Shown: positions 31,120 through 33,426 of the stretch, piece by piece | Layout of the letters: every line of letters starts with the position of its first letter | Position numbering within the stretch: the first letter of the stretch is position 1 | Origin: Rhodospirillales bacterium 69-11 | Lineage (GTDB): Bacteria; Pseudomonadota; Alphaproteobacteria; Acetobacterales; Acetobacteraceae | Assembly (NCBI GenBank): GCA_001898425.1 | Contig: MKTV01000060.1 | Coordinates: forward strand, 120,688 to 154,113 | Length of the DNA: 33,426 bases | Direction of reading: 5' to 3' | Made by a program: the position numbers and the translations under genes | Notes under the pieces: generated by a model | Databases searched by the model: none | Told to the model about the DNA's origin: nothing | Seen by the model: the letters and a program-made list of their open reading frames with translations, nothing else

Positions 31120-32532
31120 TCACGGCTCACGCATCGCTTCGTCGCCGACCGGCAGAACGCGGCTGAAGAAGTACTCGAACAGCGTCCGTTCGCCCACCTT
31201 GATGTCCGCGGTCACGGGCATGCCGGGCACGACCTTGAAGCCCTCGGGTACTCCGTGGAGCTCCAGCTTGTCGATGGTGACCCGCGCCCGGTAGTACGGT
31301 TCGGCGTTGGCGCTCTGCGGCATGGGCAGCGCACCGGTCGGGTTCCGCTGGTCGTCCTGCGCGGTGAAGCTGTCCGCGCTGACGATCCGCACCACGCCGC
31401 GGCCAAGGCCGTAGAGCGTGTAGGGGAACGTGTCGAACTTGATCGCGACCGGGTCGCCGACATGGACGTAGCCCGAGTCCCGGCCGGTGATGTTGGTCTC
31501 GATCTCCAGCGGCGCGTCGAGCGGCACCAGCGTGATGAACTGCTGGCCCGATTGCAGCACCGATCCGACCGACACCTTGGAGATCGTCAGCACGGTGGCG
31601 TCGCGGTCGGCCCGCAGCTCCACGAGCTGGCGGCGGAGCTGCGCCTTGTTCAGGTTCTCGCGCGCGTCGGACAGCTTGCTGGTCGCGTCCGCGAGCTGCT
31701 GCGCCGCATCGGCATGCCAGTTCTGGATGTAGCCCTCGCGTTCGGCGATCAGCGCGGCGAGATCGCGCTGGGCGCCCTGGGCCTGCTGCTCCGCCCCTTC
31801 CAGGTTACGCTGCATCTCGGCCCGCGAATCCATTGCGGCCAGCGTGTTGAGGCGGCTGCCGACCTGCAGCTTCTCGAGCTCCTTGCGCATCTGCTCGAGG
31901 CTCTGCGCGTATTGCAGCCGGTCCTTGTAGCCCGCCATGTCGGAGTTCGCCCGCCGTATGGTCGCGACCAGGCTGTCTGCCTTCTGGCGGTAGTTCTCGA
32001 GCTTGTAGTTGTACTCGGACTTCCGCTGCGCGTAGATGGCCGCCTGCAGCGCGAGGTTCGGGTCCGTGCCGCTGTAGCTGAACGACTGGTTGTTCACCTC
32101 GGCCTGCAGGCGGGAGACCTGCGCCTGCAACGCCGCCACCTGGGCGGCGAGCGCCCCCATGTCCGCCGCGGCGAAGGTCGGGTCGAGCCGCGCCAGGACC
32201 TGGCCGGCCTTCACCGTCTCCCCCTCGTGCACGTCGATCGAGCGCACGATCGCCGTGTCGAGCGGCTGCACCACGATGGTGGGCGATTGCGAGACGACCT
32301 TGCCCGGCGCCTCCACCACCCGGTCCACCCGGATGACCGCGGTCGCGACGATGCCCGCGAGCACCATCGAGCCGATCATCCAGGAGATGCCGCGCGCGCT
32401 GCGCGGCACCGGCGTGTTGATGATCGCCGTGCTGGGCGACTGGAACTCGAGGATCGCCGGCAGCACGGGGTCGTCCCGCTCGGCGACGGCGGTGCTAATC
32501 GCCTTGGGCGAGGGTCGGGGCGAGAGCTGCAT
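31120..32532 (-). CDS. HlyD-family type I secretion adaptor
   Basis: 470 residues: short cytoplasmic N-terminus (~1-47), one membrane span (~48-68, WMIGSMVLAGIVATAVIRV), a lipoyl-like half (VVQPLDTAIVRSIDVHEGETVKAGQVLARLDP), a long coiled-coil hairpin (~125-300), then the second lipoyl half and beta-barrel (LRADRDATVLTISKVSVGSVLQSGQQFITLVP) and the family C-terminus VVPGMPVTADIKVGERTLFEYFF. It bridges the inner-membrane ABC exporter to a TolC-like outer-membrane channel. ATG 32532 overlaps the end of the ABC gene by 38 bases, so the two are co-translated. No TolC gene is in the window. Confidence 0.95.
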   Translation of the reverse strand: MQLSPRPSPKAISTAVAERDDPVLPAILEFQSPSTAIINTPVPRSARGISWMIGSMVLAGIVATAVIRVDRVVEAPGKVVSQSPTIVVQPLDTAIVRSIDVHEGETVKAGQVLARLDPTFAAADMGALAAQVAALQAQVSRLQAEVNNQSFSYSGTDPNLALQAAIYAQRKSEYNYKLENYRQKADSLVATIRRANSDMAGYKDRLQYAQSLEQMRKELEKLQVGSRLNTLAAMDSRAEMQRNLEGAEQQAQGAQRDLAALIAEREGYIQNWHADAAQQLADATSKLSDARENLNKAQLRRQLVELRADRDATVLTISKVSVGSVLQSGQQFITLVPLDAPLEIETNITGRDSGYVHVGDPVAIKFDTFPYTLYGLGRGVVRIVSADSFTAQDDQRNPTGALPMPQSANAEPYYRARVTIDKLELHGVPEGFKVVPGMPVTADIKVGERTLFEYFFSRVLPVGDEAMREP

Positions 32533-33426
32533 GACGAGGCCCTTGATTTTCCATGTGACGGTTCTGCTGCGCCCAGAGACGGCGATACACGGCGCAGCGT
32601 TCGAGCAGGACGTTGTGGGGCGCGAAGTCCGCGACCTTGCCCTTCTCCATGACCAGGATCTGGTCGCAGTCCACCAGCGACGACAGGCGGTGCGAGACGA
32701 TCACCATGGTCCGGCCACGGGCGATCCGCAGCAGGTTGGCGTTCACCAGCGCCTCGCTCTCCGGATCCAGCGCGCTGGTCGCCTCGTCCAGGATCATCAG
32801 CCGCGGGTCGGTGATCAGGGCGCGCGCGATCGCCAGCCGCTGCCGCTGGCCGCCCGAGAGGTTGGGCGACCCTTCCTCGATGTAGGTCTCGTAGCCGTTC
32901 GGCATGCGCTCGATGAATTCCTCGGCGCCCGCCAGACGGGCGGCGCGGATCGCATCCTCGAGCGTGAGACCCGGCCGCCCGGCCAGGATGTTCTCCCGGA
33001 TCGAGCCGCGGAACAGGAAGTTCTCCTGCAACACCACGCCGAAGCTGGAGCGGAGATGGCGCAGGTTGATCTCGCGCAGGTCCGCGCCGTCGATCTTCAC
33101 GAAGCCCGAGTATTCGCGGTTGATGCCCTGCAGCAGGCGCGTGATCGTCGACTTGCCGGAGCCAGAAGGCCCGACCAGCCCCAGCATCGTGCCCGCGGGG
33201 ACCGAGAAGCTGACCCGGTCGAGCGCCGGGATTTTCGTCCCGGGGTAGGTGAACACCACGTCCTGGAACTCGATCGCGCCGGCGAAGCGCGGCCGCAGCC
33301 CGCCCGAGGCGGCATCGGCTTCCAGCGGCCGGTTCAGCACCGACGCCGCCTGCGCCATGCCGCCCGCGACCTCTTCCCAATCCTCGAGCAGGCGGGCCAT
33401 GCCGACCAGCGGCTGCGACACGCGCT
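32495..33426 (-). CDS. Type I secretion ABC transporter, ATPase part (N-terminus beyond window)
   Basis: The frame runs off the right window edge; the ATG/GTG at 33421 is not the true start. The visible part ends a transmembrane domain and gives a complete nucleotide-binding domain: Walker A GPSGSGKST, Q-loop VLQENFLF, signature LSGGQRQRLA, Walker B RLMILDEATSALD and switch His in SHR. LRSSFGVVLQENFLFRGSIRENI is the HlyB/RtxB-type stretch, so this is probably a protein exporter rather than a lipid flippase. It energises export through the HlyD adaptor immediately downstream. Its substrate, and any peptidase-like N-terminal domain, would be outside the window. Confidence 0.94.
   Translation of the reverse strand, partial: RVSQPLVGMARLLEDWEEVAGGMAQAASVLNRPLEADAASGGLRPRFAGAIEFQDVVFTYPGTKIPALDRVSFSVPAGTMLGLVGPSGSGKSTITRLLQGINREYSGFVKIDGADLREINLRHLRSSFGVVLQENFLFRGSIRENILAGRPGLTLEDAIRAARLAGAEEFIERMPNGYETYIEEGSPNLSGGQRQRLAIARALITDPRLMILDEATSALDPESEALVNANLLRIARGRTMVIVSHRLSSLVDCDQILVMEKGKVADFAPHNVLLERCAVYRRLWAQQNRHMENQGPRHAALAPTLAQGD

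Noticed and set aside
28739-31294. 851-codon plus-strand frame antisense to the Sel1 gene
   Set aside because: The minus-strand frame is a clean Sel1 repeat protein; the plus frame merely mirrors its periodicity.

Overview
This GC-rich window (about 70% G+C or more, strong G/C third positions, long spurious antisense frames) looks like chromosomal DNA of an alphaproteobacterium. Gene content and protein style, such as CarD with an Ala/Pro/Lys/acidic leader, a SUV3-like helicase followed by an S4 protein and FdxA, and Pro/Ala-rich glycosyltransferases, suggest Acetobacteraceae or a close Rhodospirillales relative. The assignment rests on protein resemblance alone. I saw no rRNA, tRNA, CRISPR array, integrase or transposase.

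Region by region. (1) 1-3791, plus strand: a core block with the C-terminal part of a SUV3-like RNA helicase, an S4 RNA-binding protein with no ordinary start codon, the 7Fe ferredoxin FdxA, and CarD. (2) 3792-4016: a REP-like double hairpin followed by three short direct repeats. (3) 4017-7175: a TPR/glycosyltransferase-like protein (minus), a two-CBS-domain protein (plus) behind an FNR/FixK-like box, and a YqjD/YqjE-like membrane pair (minus). (4) 7253-11390, minus: MarR regulator, glutamine-synthetase-like ligase, metallo-beta-lactamase-fold hydrolase and MFS transporter, laid out like a small catabolic operon. Diverging from it are a six-Asp-box propeller protein and a MoaD/ThiS-like protein ending in Gly-Gly. 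(5) 12898-18600: SDR and HxlR regulator diverging across a perfect 12-bp inverted repeat; cytochrome b561-like protein and an unknown membrane protein; XRE regulator diverging from an MDR-type dehydrogenase; a methyltransferase. (6) 18696-22614, minus: LOG-family protein, phosphotriesterase-family hydrolase, a small unknown protein overlapping an M20 amidohydrolase, and a TRIC/YicG-like channel. (7) 22729-23181, plus: a secreted c'/c556-like cytochrome. (8) 23182-33426, minus: a surface/secretion block of type I secretion ABC ATPase (cut by the window end), HlyD adaptor, Sel1-repeat protein, a 1016-residue double glycosyltransferase, an unknown protein, and a GT4 glycosyltransferase.

How they may work together. 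The last block looks like a type I secretion system built next to glycan-assembly enzymes and a Sel1 scaffold, consistent with export of a glycosylated surface protein or a linked polysaccharide; the substrate is not in the window. The MarR cluster reads as import, gamma-glutamyl ligation and hydrolysis of an unknown amine, lactone or ester.

A recurring feature is short tandem repeats at gene borders: 27-29 bp x3 near 3.9 kb, 36 bp x6 near 23.3 kb (each unit a strong hairpin) and 45 bp x3 near 29.2 kb. The 36-bp and 45-bp periods are multiples of three.
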